The notes under the pieces: generated by a model
Databases searched by the model: none
What the model saw: the letters and a program-made list of their open reading frames with translations, nothing else
Told to the model about the DNA's origin: nothing
Made by a program: the position numbers and the translations under genes
Assembly (NCBI GenBank): GCA_945906725.1
Contig: CAMDRI010000038.1
Location: forward strand, 1-37,218
Source of the DNA: Candidatus Kuenenia stuttgartensis
Lineage (GTDB): Bacteria; Planctomycetota; Planctomycetia; Planctomycetales; Planctomycetaceae
Length of the DNA stretch: 37,218 bases
Direction of reading: 5' to 3'
Shown here: piece after piece, positions 24,380-33,002 of the stretch
How positions within the stretch are numbered: position 1 is the first letter of the stretch
How the letters are laid out: every line of letters begins with the position of its first letter

Positions 24380-26119
24380 CTAGTGAATGAAGATGAACTC
24401 GTTGGAGTTCAACAGTGCCCAGAACATGTCTTGGTATGCGGTCAATTTGTCCGAGTTCACTCGGAGCAAGTCTTGCGCACCTTTGGCTTCCTTGGGATTC
24501 GGAGTACGGCCGAGCGCCGTCAAGTACAGGCGACGAATTCGATCGGGGTCTTTCGGAGTCTCGGCCAGGATCGTATTCAAGAAGCTCCCTTTCTGGGCGC
24601 TGATCGCGTCCTTAACGAGATCGCCATTCATCATCATCAGGGCTTGCGGGATCGAGCCGTTGAAGGTCGTCGATTCGTCCCCCTCATCGGTGCCGAACGC
24701 AACCACGAATTGCCGCAGCCAAACTCGCTTCTTATCTTCGGCTTGCTCCCAGCTTGAGCGGCCGGATTTATGAGCGTTCGTGGCCACGATCAACGAATCG
24801 TAGAGCTGTTCAGCCGACATCGACTTCAAGTAGACGTGACTGAACATGGCAGGAGTGCCGGCTGCCGGGTTGTCCTTCTCCTCGTTCGCTTTCGAGGCTT
24901 GACTGGTGAGATTGTACGCTTCGGAGTTGCAAATCCAGCGGACGAGTTGCTTGACGTCGTACCGCGACTTCACGAACTCTCCCCCCAATCGGTCCAGCAG
25001 ATCGGGGTGCGATGCCGGATTGTGCGGGCCCATGTCATCGACCGGCTTGGTGATGCCGTAGCCAAAGAACTGACTCCACATGCGATTGACCATCGCCAGA
25101 GCCACCAGCGACTTCTCACCGTCGATCATCAATTTTCCGAGCACTTCGCGGCGATTGACGTCCCAACCGTCTTTGTCTTTTTGAGCCACTTCATCCACGA
25201 CGTCCTTGCCGAAATATCGCGGATACGCAGCTTCGATCAGGCCATTTCGCTTCTCGTAGGTGACATGATCTGCGACACCGTCGCGACGTTTTAATTCGGT
25301 ATAGTCATCGACCATGCGACCCGCTTTCGCGTCGTACTTCTGATGATCCTCCTTTTGCAGTTGGCGGAAGAAGTTATTGAATTCCCAAAACTGCCGCTGC
25401 TGCCAATCGTTGAACGGGTGATTATGGCACTGGGTGCATTGCACCTGCATGCCCATGAAGAGCCGCGTGGTCTTGGCCGTCGCGAGCACTCCGTCGTCCG
25501 GCATCACCATTTGAGCCAACAGGAAATTGACCGCACCGTTCTCCTCGAAGTGCCCTTCGGCGGAGACAATATCCAGCACCACGTCATTCCAGGGACGGTT
25601 CTTGGTGAACGCTTCACGGAGAAATTTTTCCATCCCTTTGCGACTGACTCGCTGGGGAGTGTCTTGGCCGATCATCAAGTTGGTCCAGACGTTCGTCCAA
25701 TGGCGAACATAACCCGGATCATCGAGCAGCTTGTCGACCAGCTTCGATCGCTTGGACTTGTCTTTGTCGCCCAGGAATTTTTCGATCTCTTCCATCGGCG
25801 GCACATGGCCAACGATGTCGAGGTACACGCGGCGAATCCACTCACCATCGCCGGCGACTTCCGACGCTTCGATTTCGTTGTCGGTCCAACCTTGGCGGAT
25901 TTGCTCGTTGATGAACGAGATGAGCACGTCGGACGAGCCGGTCGTGAACTCTTCACGTTTCTTCTTGCCGACGGGCTTGGCGTCCGCTGCCGAGGCTTTG
26001 GGCTTCGCGTCTTTCGATCCCGATTCCTCCGCCGTGATCGCGACGGAGGCACTGATGGCGAGGGCCAGACTGGCCACAGCCCAGCGTACCAACCGACTTC
26101 CGCTCCACGTCCGCTTCAT
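24380..26119 (-). CDS. secreted DUF1549/DUF1553 protein with c-type heme motif
   Basis: 579 aa from ATG 26119, preceded by GGGGAG at 7 nt (a TTG five codons earlier lies in that ribosome-binding site and is rejected). Signal peptide: KRTW...RLVRWAVASLALAISASVAITA, likely cut after ITA. DUF1549 begins at about residue 65 (WIRRVYLDIVGHVPPMEEIEKFL) and includes CTQCH (228-232) in QCTQCHNHPFNDW. DUF1553 covers about 320-579 (ALAMVNRMWSQFFGYGITKPVDDMGPHNPASHP), ending NSNEFIFIH. The protein is presumed periplasmic and may bind one heme; its catalytic role is unknown. It is the first gene of the operon with DUF1501 and a paralogue of 20196-22355, without that protein's cytoplasmic domain. Confidence 0.92.
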   Translation of the reverse strand: MKRTWSGSRLVRWAVASLALAISASVAITAEESGSKDAKPKASAADAKPVGKKKREEFTTGSSDVLISFINEQIRQGWTDNEIEASEVAGDGEWIRRVYLDIVGHVPPMEEIEKFLGDKDKSKRSKLVDKLLDDPGYVRHWTNVWTNLMIGQDTPQRVSRKGMEKFLREAFTKNRPWNDVVLDIVSAEGHFEENGAVNFLLAQMVMPDDGVLATAKTTRLFMGMQVQCTQCHNHPFNDWQQRQFWEFNNFFRQLQKEDHQKYDAKAGRMVDDYTELKRRDGVADHVTYEKRNGLIEAAYPRYFGKDVVDEVAQKDKDGWDVNRREVLGKLMIDGEKSLVALAMVNRMWSQFFGYGITKPVDDMGPHNPASHPDLLDRLGGEFVKSRYDVKQLVRWICNSEAYNLTSQASKANEEKDNPAAGTPAMFSHVYLKSMSAEQLYDSLIVATNAHKSGRSSWEQAEDKKRVWLRQFVVAFGTDEGDESTTFNGSIPQALMMMNGDLVKDAISAQKGSFLNTILAETPKDPDRIRRLYLTALGRTPNPKEAKGAQDLLRVNSDKLTAYQDMFWALLNSNEFIFIH

Positions 26120-26366
26120 TCGATTTCTCCCCAATCAAGAGCTGTTCGCGCCGTTTGCGTGACGCGAGGGACATCGCTAAGTTCGAGCCGTCCTGATCGT
26201 CTCACAAATTCCCCGCAAGACAATACCTGAGCCGACCCAGCGACGTTCGCAACATTCTGTCTCGTTATTGAATTTCGGCCCCTCAGCAGACACTCAGTTT
26301 ACCGGCCTAACCTCCGCTCTGGAAGCCATTTGAGCCTCATCCAACGGGCTGCCGAAGGAACCATCG

Positions 26367-27158
26367 ATGACCTCCTCTGCGACCCTTTCTGGCCGAGTCG
26401 CCGTCATCACCGGCGGGGCTAGCGGGATCGGACGAGCCACCGCGATCCTCTTCGCGCAACACGGTGCCCGCGTTTTCGTCGGGGATTATCGCCTTTGCCG
26501 GGAATCCGAACAGGCCCTCGCGACTTACGGCATCCACGCCTCGGCCTGTGATGTCCGTAAGGTTGCCGAATTGCACCGCCTGATCGGCCTCGCTGCGACG
26601 ACCGCCGGCCGACTGGATATCCTGGTCAACAATGCCGGTATCGGCATGGTGAAGCAGATTTGCGAGGTTTCCGAAGAGGACTGGGACAATTGCCTCGACA
26701 CGAACTTCAAGGCCGCGTTTTTCGGAGCCAAGTTTGCGATCCCGCACCTAATTCGCGCCGGCGGCGGCAGCATCGTGAACACCGCTAGCAATGCCGGACT
26801 GCTCCCGCGAGCTCACGATCCCGTTTACTCGATCAGCAAAATGGCCTTGATCGGCCTGACAAAAAGCCTCGCTCTGTGCCACGCAAAGGACCGCATTCGA
26901 GTCAACGCCGTCTGCCCCGGCCCGGTGTGCGACACCGGCATGATGAACGCCGACCTGGACGTCGCGGCCGATCGCGCCGCCACCGAGCAGCGTTTCATTG
27001 CCGCCAGTCCGCTGGCTCAGGCCTTCGGCCGCATGAGCCGTCCGGAGGAAATCGCCGCCGCGATTCTGTACCTCGCCAGCGATGCCGCTTGCATGGTGAC
27101 CGGCACCGCGCTGGCGATCGACGGCGGCAAGTCGCTGGGTGTGCCGACAAGCCTTTGA
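26367..27158 (+). CDS. short-chain dehydrogenase/reductase (SDR)
   Basis: 263 aa, a classical SDR. Cofactor motif TGGASGIG (15-22), acidic Asp40 at the end of beta 2 (FVGDY, favouring NAD(H)), NNAG (88-91), and active-site Ser141, Tyr154 and Lys158 (YSISK). The C-terminal GTALAIDGGKS block is also present. Substrate unknown; neighbouring thiolase, acyl-CoA synthetase and acyltransferase genes make a hydroxyacyl or related lipid substrate possible, but that is inference. AAGGA lies 8 nt upstream of ATG 26367. A family A repeat follows the stop by about 20 bp. Confidence 0.9.
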   Translation: MTSSATLSGRVAVITGGASGIGRATAILFAQHGARVFVGDYRLCRESEQALATYGIHASACDVRKVAELHRLIGLAATTAGRLDILVNNAGIGMVKQICEVSEEDWDNCLDTNFKAAFFGAKFAIPHLIRAGGGSIVNTASNAGLLPRAHDPVYSISKMALIGLTKSLALCHAKDRIRVNAVCPGPVCDTGMMNADLDVAADRAATEQRFIAASPLAQAFGRMSRPEEIAAAILYLASDAACMVTGTALAIDGGKSLGVPTSL

Positions 27159-27177
27159 TCGTTGGCGCGGCCACAAA

Positions 27178-27270
27178 ATAACCCGCAGCGTCAGCGAGGG
27201 CGGGCTCTTCAGAACGCGAGGATTCTCAGTTGCCGGTGAAGCGTTCGCCCTTGCTGACGCTACGGGTTAC
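27178..27270. repeat. inverted repeat, family A copy 2
   Basis: The best-preserved copy. AATAACCCGCAGCGTCAGCG starts the left arm (27178-27203) and pairs with the right arm 27245-27270 (CGCCCTTGCTGACGC then TACGGGTTAC). The loop contains TTCAGAACGCGAGGATTCTC and GTGAAGCG, both recognisable in copy 3. The right arm's terminal GTTAC provides the TAA stop (27267-27269) of the minus-strand acyltransferase. Frames through it give TRSVSEG, a peptide I know from planctomycete hypothetical proteins. Confidence 0.88.
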
Positions 27271-28424
27271 TTGGCGCGATGCTTCAGCCAGGTTGACCAT
27301 CGCCCGCTCGGAGCTTCCACGCTCACGAACAACAGGTGTCCCGCCGCGATACTTGCGGGAACGCACAGGAACAAAATCAGACTCGCCTGAACCGGTGTCG
27401 GCGAACCTCCACAGAAGTGCCATCCCACCCACGTCAGCAGATGACTGATCGGGTAGTGGATCAAATACAGGCTGTAGGAAATCCGGCCGAGATATTGTAT
27501 CCAGCGCCAATTCAGCCAATCGTGAAAGTGGCCGGTGCGTCCAACGACGTAAATCATCAGTGCCGCCGTGAGCGCGATCGCGTTCTCCAGCTTCCACTGA
27601 AGGACGAGATGCCCCGCAACGACAACCACGGTCGCCATGAAGACACGCGACGAGACGGTTCTGTCGAGCGTCCACCACGTCACCATCCCCAAAAAGAACG
27701 AATTTAAAAAGTGGATCACCCACGGCTCGGTGCTGTCCTGCCGGTTCCACACCAGCAGCGACGCCAACGCCAGAGGAGCGAACACCAACAGCACTCCCCG
27801 GCCCGAAGCTCGCGGCTGATTTGAGTCAGGCCGAGCCACCCACCGTTGTGCCAGTCCCCAACCGAGGATGCTCACGACGTAAAACTGCATCTCGATGCAG
27901 ACCGTCCAGATCGCCGCTGACAACGGGGCCTCACCGAGCACATCTTGCAGGAACGCCAGATGGGCCAAGACACGAGCCATCGTCAGCGGCTCCTCGAACG
28001 GTGACGGCAACTCCCACCAAATCACACACGCCGCGTGCAACAGCAGGACGAACAGAATCGTCACCGCGTACGGCGGCCACAGCCTCACGGCTCGTCGAGC
28101 GACAAACGACAGCACTTCGCGCGGCGTCACCCAGGTGTTCCGCAGCGTGAACGCGATCACAAAGCCGCTGATCACCAACAGAAACTGCACTCCAACCCAA
28201 GACCTCAGCAACACCCAATCCACAAATCCGGAGACGAACCCGTTCGACGCGTAGGTCAGTGGCGTGATCGTCGCAGCCGGCTCGTACCGCCAAATGTGGT
28301 ACACGCAGATTCCCAACGCGGCCAGACCGCGTAGCCCGTCGATCATGACGAATCGCGCGGCCGGCAGGATCGGATCGCCCGGCTGCTTGTGTGGCTCGCC
28401 CTGCCCGGCTGCGTCTGATGACAT
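27267..28424 (-). CDS. acyltransferase-3 family membrane protein (OafA/NodX-like)
   Basis: 385 aa from ATG 28424. GGAG on the minus strand is 5 nt upstream of this ATG and only 2 nt from ATG 28427, so 28424 is preferred. The family signature MIDGLRGLAALGICVYHIW is near the N-terminus, and about ten hydrophobic helices follow (for example VQFLLVISGFVIAF, YAVTILFVLLLHAACVIW, ISYSLYLIHYPISHLL). Such enzymes O-acylate exopolysaccharide, LPS or other envelope glycans, using acyl groups transferred across the membrane. It begins 10 nt after the thiolase stop, so the two are very likely one operon. Its stop codon is donated by a dispersed repeat. Confidence 0.9.
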   Translation of the reverse strand: MSSDAAGQGEPHKQPGDPILPAARFVMIDGLRGLAALGICVYHIWRYEPAATITPLTYASNGFVSGFVDWVLLRSWVGVQFLLVISGFVIAFTLRNTWVTPREVLSFVARRAVRLWPPYAVTILFVLLLHAACVIWWELPSPFEEPLTMARVLAHLAFLQDVLGEAPLSAAIWTVCIEMQFYVVSILGWGLAQRWVARPDSNQPRASGRGVLLVFAPLALASLLVWNRQDSTEPWVIHFLNSFFLGMVTWWTLDRTVSSRVFMATVVVVAGHLVLQWKLENAIALTAALMIYVVGRTGHFHDWLNWRWIQYLGRISYSLYLIHYPISHLLTWVGWHFCGGSPTPVQASLILFLCVPASIAAGHLLFVSVEAPSGRWSTWLKHRAK

Positions 28425-28437
28425 CATCTCTCCGTCG

Positions 28438-29610
28438 TCACACTCGTTCGACCAACACTGCGACCGCGTTTCCGCCCCCCAAACACAAGGCTGCGATTCC
28501 AGTGCTAAGTTGTTTCTGATCGAGCGCAAACAATAACGTCGTCAGCACGCGAGCACCGCTGGCTCCGATTGGATGTCCAAGTGCAATCGCACCGCCATGA
28601 ACGTTGACCCGATCCGGCGGCAGATCGAGTTCCCGGACACACGCCAGCATTTGCACGGCAAACGCCTCGTTGATCTCGAACAAGTCGACGTCGGCCAACG
28701 ATCGGCCGGCTCGTTCGAGCACACGTCGAATCGCCGCGACGGGAGCGGTGAAAAGTTCTTCCGGAGAACCTCCAGCCGTCGCCGAGGCGACAATCCGCGC
28801 GAGCGGCTGGCGACTGAGCCGCTCGGCCATCGCAGCGGACGTGACCACAACCGCCGCAGCTCCGTCGCTAATCGTCGAAGCGTTGCCGGCGGTCACGCTG
28901 CCGTCGCCGGCGAAGGCCGGACGCAATGCGGACAGCCCAGCCAGATCGCAATCCGCTCGCGGCCCTTCGTCTGTCGTGACGGCCGTCGATGCACCGCGCG
29001 AGACCACCGACACGCCAACCAACTCCGCTCTGAAAGCGCCCGCGTTGACTGCCGCCACCGCGCGGCGATGACTCTCGACCGCGAACTGATCTTGAGCCTC
29101 GCGCGAGATGCCCGCTCGCTGAGCCAAGCTGTCAGCGATGTGCCCCATCGACTGGCCGCTGAAGGCGCATTCCAACCCGTCGTGTAGCATCGAATCAATC
29201 AGCGGCCGATCGCCGAGCGCCGGCCCCTCGCGCCGCAGCAACCACGGAGCTTGGCTCATGTTCTCCATGCCACCAGCGATGATGACATCCGCATCGCCGC
29301 TGCGAATCGCTTGAGCCGCCAGCATCACTGCCTTCAAGCCTGATCCGCAGACTTTATTGATCGTCAACGCTCCGACCGTCGCGGGCAGACCACCCTTTAG
29401 CGCCGCTTGCCGCGCCGGAGCCTGTCCCGCTCCCGCCGGCAACACCATGCCGAAAATGACCTCGTTGACGTCCGCCGGTGCGATCCCCGCACGAACCACC
29501 GCTTCGCGCACGACGCACGCTCCCAAGTCGGTCGCCGGCACGGAGGACAAGCTGCCTCGGAACTTGCCGATCGGAGTGCGGCAGGAGGAAAGAATGACGG
29601 CCTCGGACAT
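28438..29610 (-). CDS. acetyl-CoA C-acetyltransferase / thiolase
   Basis: 390 aa, the standard thiolase length. Acyl-accepting Cys88 (NKVCGSGLK), NEAFA motif, His346 (GGAIALGHPIG) and base Cys376 (CLGGGNA) are all present, so it should be active. It either condenses two acetyl-CoA or cleaves 3-ketoacyl-CoA in beta-oxidation; the divergent acyl-CoA synthetase 120 bp away favours fatty-acid or short-chain acyl metabolism. The thiolase and the membrane acyltransferase share a transcript direction with a 10-nt gap, an odd pairing. No regulator is adjacent. Confidence 0.93.
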   Translation of the reverse strand: MSEAVILSSCRTPIGKFRGSLSSVPATDLGACVVREAVVRAGIAPADVNEVIFGMVLPAGAGQAPARQAALKGGLPATVGALTINKVCGSGLKAVMLAAQAIRSGDADVIIAGGMENMSQAPWLLRREGPALGDRPLIDSMLHDGLECAFSGQSMGHIADSLAQRAGISREAQDQFAVESHRRAVAAVNAGAFRAELVGVSVVSRGASTAVTTDEGPRADCDLAGLSALRPAFAGDGSVTAGNASTISDGAAAVVVTSAAMAERLSRQPLARIVASATAGGSPEELFTAPVAAIRRVLERAGRSLADVDLFEINEAFAVQMLACVRELDLPPDRVNVHGGAIALGHPIGASGARVLTTLLFALDQKQLSTGIAALCLGGGNAVAVLVERV

Positions 29611-29730
29611 AATCGGACTCCGACTTGCTGGCGGGAGGAGACGGAGCCCATTCTAAAGACCCGACTCTGGGAGGCGAGTCGAGCGGGTTCCGTTAGAATA
29701 CCCGCGGCACATCATTCTCGGAGGACGGTC

Positions 29731-31410
29731 ATGAGCGACTCAGTGGTTCCGTGGGTGAAAGGTTGGACGATCGGAGCGGCTCTGCGCGAGACCGCTCGGC
29801 GGTATCCCGATCAGGATGCGGTCGTGTTCTGCGCGAACGGCCTTCGCTGTTCGTGGGCGGAGTTCGATCGGAAAGTCGATGACGCCGCGCGGGCGCTGCT
29901 GGCTCTCGGATTCAAAAAAGGAGACCACTTCGGCGTCTGGGCCGGCAACTGTCTGGAGTGGGTGATTCTGCAATTCGCGACGGCGCGGATCGGCGTCGTG
30001 CTGGTCACGATCAACCCCAGCTATCGAGCTTCCGAGTTGAAATACGCCCTGGCTCAATCCGAGGTGCGCGGCCTCGCTCTCAGTGACCACTTCAAGTCGG
30101 CAGACTATCGAGCGATCCTCGAAGAAGCCTGTCCGGAGTTCGCGACCGCGTCCGCCGGAGAGATTCGGGGGCAGCAGTTTCCGAAGCTGCAATGGCTGAT
30201 CTCGTTGCGCGGCCAACTGCCGGGCACTCTGCCTTGGGACGAACTGCTCGCGCGTGCTCAGACGGTAACGTTGGACGGATTGGCTCGCCGCGAAGCGGAG
30301 TTGTCCGCCAGCGACCCGATCAATATTCAATACACTTCCGGCACGACCGGCTTTCCCAAAGGAGCGATGCTGTCGCACGCGAACATTCTCGTGAACGCTT
30401 TCTACGCTGCTGAAAATCAAAGGTTCACGCCGATCGACCGACTGTGCATTCCAGTGCCGCTGTATCACTGCTTCGGCTGTGTTTTGGGAACGCTGTGCTG
30501 CGTCGCGCTCGGCAGCACGATGGTTTTCCCGTCCGAGAGTTTCGACGCCGGCGCGACACTGATAGCCATCGAGTCAGAACGCTGCACGGCGATCTACGGC
30601 GTGCCGACGATGTTCATCGCGATGCTCGAACATCCGGAATACGCCCAGCGAAATCTGACGTCGCTGCGCACCGGCATCATGGCCGGCAGCCCCTGCCCCA
30701 TCGAGCTGATGAAGCGTGTCACTCACGAAATGGGAGCCAGCGAAATCACGATCGGCTACGGACAGACCGAAGCCTCGCCGCTGATCACGCAGACGGTCAC
30801 TGACGATCCGATCGAACTGCGCGTCGGCACCGTCGGCCGCGCGCTGCCTGACGTGGAAGTGAAGATCGTCGATCCCGAAACCGGACGTGAATTGTCCGAT
30901 GGCCAATCCGGCGATCTGTGCTGTCGCGGACACGTCGTGATGCTGGGCTACTTCAACTTGTCAGAGAAGACAGCCGAAGCGATCGACGCCGACGGTTGGC
31001 TGCACACCGGCGACCTCGCGATGCGAACTCCCGAAGGCTACTTCCGCATCACCGGCCGGCTCAGAGACCTGATCATTCGCGGCGGCGAGAACATCTACCC
31101 GCGAGAAATCGAAGAGCGGCTGTATCAGCATCCCGCCGTGCAAGAGGTGCAAATCGTCGGCATTCCCGACCGAAAATACGGCGAAGAAGTCCTCGCCTGG
31201 ATCAAGCTCCGGCCAGGCAGCAACGTCACCGAGCAAGACATTCGCGACTTCTGCCGCGCGAGTCTGGCTCACTACAAAACGCCGCGGCACATCAAGTTCG
31301 TGGAGAGTTTTCCGACGACCGTCACCGGCAAAATCCAAAAGTACAAAATCCGCGAATTGGCAATCCAAGAACTCGGCCTGCAAGACGCTGCCCAGATCGA
31401 GACCGCCTGA
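29731..31410 (+). CDS. AMP-forming acyl-CoA synthetase (FadD-like)
   Basis: 559 aa from ATG 29731, with GGAGG 7 nt upstream; the frame is open back to 29407, but that overlaps the thiolase gene. Adenylate-forming motifs: YTSGTTGFPKG (201-211), GYGQTEASP (342-350), the hinge-region GRLRDLIIRGGENIYP block, and catalytic Lys534 (TVTGKIQK). It activates a fatty or other carboxylic acid to acyl-CoA through an acyl-AMP. Medium- or long-chain specificity is likely from overall similarity to FadD/AtuH-type enzymes but is not proven. It is divergent from the thiolase, so both may share a control region in 29611-29730. Confidence 0.92.
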   Translation: MSDSVVPWVKGWTIGAALRETARRYPDQDAVVFCANGLRCSWAEFDRKVDDAARALLALGFKKGDHFGVWAGNCLEWVILQFATARIGVVLVTINPSYRASELKYALAQSEVRGLALSDHFKSADYRAILEEACPEFATASAGEIRGQQFPKLQWLISLRGQLPGTLPWDELLARAQTVTLDGLARREAELSASDPINIQYTSGTTGFPKGAMLSHANILVNAFYAAENQRFTPIDRLCIPVPLYHCFGCVLGTLCCVALGSTMVFPSESFDAGATLIAIESERCTAIYGVPTMFIAMLEHPEYAQRNLTSLRTGIMAGSPCPIELMKRVTHEMGASEITIGYGQTEASPLITQTVTDDPIELRVGTVGRALPDVEVKIVDPETGRELSDGQSGDLCCRGHVVMLGYFNLSEKTAEAIDADGWLHTGDLAMRTPEGYFRITGRLRDLIIRGGENIYPREIEERLYQHPAVQEVQIVGIPDRKYGEEVLAWIKLRPGSNVTEQDIRDFCRASLAHYKTPRHIKFVESFPTTVTGKIQKYKIRELAIQELGLQDAAQIETA

Positions 31411-31427
31411 AAACATGATTTGCAGGG

Positions 31428-31480
31428 ATCGTTCTGCCCCCATCGTTCTGCCAAACTTCCTCGAACTGAGGCAGAACGAT
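31428..31480. repeat. ATCGTTCTGCC direct/inverted repeat at a convergent gene end
   Basis: ATCGTTCTGCC occurs at 31428-31438 and 31442-31452 (14-bp period), and its reverse complement GGCAGAACGAT at 31470-31480. The second and third copies form an 11-bp perfect stem with a 17-nt loop. It lies between the acyl-CoA synthetase and the convergent kinase remnant. I recognise the unit as a common planctomycete dispersed repeat; it may act as a two-way 3' end. Confidence 0.8.
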
Positions 31481-31493
31481 GCGGAGTCTGAGG

Positions 31494-32586
31494 CTACGTC
31501 GAACGGCGCAACCTCGACTGCGATTGCGGCAAGAGCTTCCTTGGGCTGAGCTTGGTGATCCTTGCTTCGTGGCGGCGAATCTTGAGCGCGAGGGATTCGA
31601 GTTCGTCGGCGATCTCAACCGGAGTTTGTGGGCGGTCGTTGGGATTCGTCCGCAGCATTTTGGCAACCAGCTCGTCGAGGTCCGAATGGGCTTCGGCTCG
31701 CAGCGCGCTGACCGATGGCGGGGTGGTCGTGATGCGGCCCATCAGCTTGGACATGACGTTGTCGCCGGGAAACGGCACGCCGTCGGTCAGCATTTGGAAC
31801 ATCGTGCAGCCCAGACTGAAGATGTCCGAACGGATGTCAGCGAACGTCGCACTCATCGCCTGTTCGGGGGAGATGTAATCGGGCGTCCCCAAGACCGCTC
31901 CGGTTTGAGTCACCGGGTTCAGCGACAGCGATTCCGCAGCGATGTGCGCCAAACCGAAATCGAGGATGCGTGCGTGAGGATTCACGAAATCCGGGTTCGG
32001 CGAGACGAAGATGTTCGGCGGCTTGATGTCGCGGTGGAGGAGTCCCTGCTCGTGAGCGTGTTGCAGGCCCAGCGCCACTTGCCGAACGACCTCGCACGAC
32101 CAGATGACCGACAGGGGCGATTGCGTCCGCATCGTTTCTCACAGGTCGAGTCCGTGCAGGAACTCCATCACCAGAAAGTGGCAGCCGTCGGCGACGCCCG
32201 ACTCCAACGTCTGGACGATGTGCGGATGAGCCATCGCCGATGCGGCTCGCACCTCTTGCAGATACCGCTTCATCCCTTTCGGATTGCCGAGTTGCGTCAT
32301 CAACTTTCAGCGGGACGGATTGGCGGGACGTTCCGTGCTCGGCTCGGAAGACCAAGCCCATGCCACCTCGGCCAATCAGGTCGAGCAGCCGGTATTTGCC
32401 GACGTGCAGTTGCGAGTGCCCTTCCTGCAACTGCGTCGCTTGCCAGCGCGTCAGCCATCGCTGTTGTACGAGCCAGTGCGCCAGTTCGCGCGGCTCGCTG
32501 CGAGCGTGCGAGGCATCGCGCAGGTCCGACATCTGCTCGCGTGACAGCAGCTTGCTGCGGTTCAGGCGGGACAGGAACGTCTCCAA
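31494..32586 (-). pseudogene. broken Ser/Thr protein kinase (PknB-like)
   Basis: Three pieces of one kinase can be read. From TTG 32586 the planctomycete N-terminal module (LSRLNRSKLLSREQ..., LTRWQATQLQEG) leads into the P-loop GRGGMGLVFRAEH and the VAIK-type Lys (SVPLK). At about 32300-32306 the frame shifts by one base; the next frame reads LMTQLGNPKGMKRYLQEVRA, AHPHIVQTLESG, HFLVMEFLHGLDL. It then meets an in-frame TGA (32139-32141). Directly after, in the same frame, come LSVIW, the catalytic loop HRDIKPPN, DFGLA, GTPDYISPEQA and the rest of the C-lobe to 31494. All catalytic motifs remain, so decay is recent, or the two lesions are sequencing errors. As read, no full kinase is made. Confidence 0.82.
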
Positions 32587-32710
32587 AGTTCCCGCTGCTG
32601 GTATTCGCCGAACCTCGTCCCGTAGTCCCGCTCCAACTGATGCGGTAGCGTACCACCGACGCGATTGTTTCCAAGTTCGGCTTGTTCACAGTTCCGTCAG
32701 GATGTGACGA

Positions 32711-32959
32711 ATGGCTCGACAATCGTGGAACGACGAAGACGGAGACTGGGGCGATGACGAATCGGGCCTCGACGGCGAGTCCACCATCACCTGCCCGCAC
32801 TGCGGCACCGAAGTTTACGAGGACTCACCGCGCTGTCCGTCGTGCGAGAACTACCTGTCGCTGGAAGACTCGCTACCCACCGCGACGAACAAGCCGTGGT
32901 GGGTGTTGCTCGGAGCGGGACTTGGCCTGCTGGCGTTTCTGCGTTGGTTGTTCGTATGA
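32711..32959 (+). CDS. small zinc-ribbon membrane protein
   Basis: 82 aa. An acidic N-terminus (NDEDGDWGDDESGLDGE) precedes a four-cysteine ribbon C28-P-H-C31...C42-P-S-C45, then a single transmembrane helix at about 62-81 ending at the C-terminus. This is the plan of small planctomycete zinc-ribbon proteins of unknown role; a cytoplasmic ribbon with a C-terminal anchor is the simplest topology. ATG 32711 has AGGA about 9 nt upstream. It begins only 125 bp from the remnant kinase's 5' end, in divergent orientation, and 43 bp ahead of the S9 peptidase, with which it may be co-transcribed. Confidence 0.8.
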   Translation: MARQSWNDEDGDWGDDESGLDGESTITCPHCGTEVYEDSPRCPSCENYLSLEDSLPTATNKPWWVLLGAGLGLLAFLRWLFV

Positions 32960-33002
32960 GCGGGCCTCGATAAACCGTGCGGCACCTTTGCTGGAGACAA
33001 TC

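Noticed and set aside
23651..24757. 368-aa plus-strand open frame opposite the DUF1501 and DUF1549 genes
   Set aside because: It is an antisense shadow of two well-recognised genes; its composition follows their codon pattern.
27139..27390. 83-aa open frame containing TRSVSEG
   Set aside because: The peptide is a translation of the dispersed inverted repeat, not a gene.
31479..32648. 389-aa plus-strand open frame opposite the kinase remnant
   Set aside because: It is the antisense of the kinase sequence and shows no domain of its own; kinase motifs on the minus strand explain the region.
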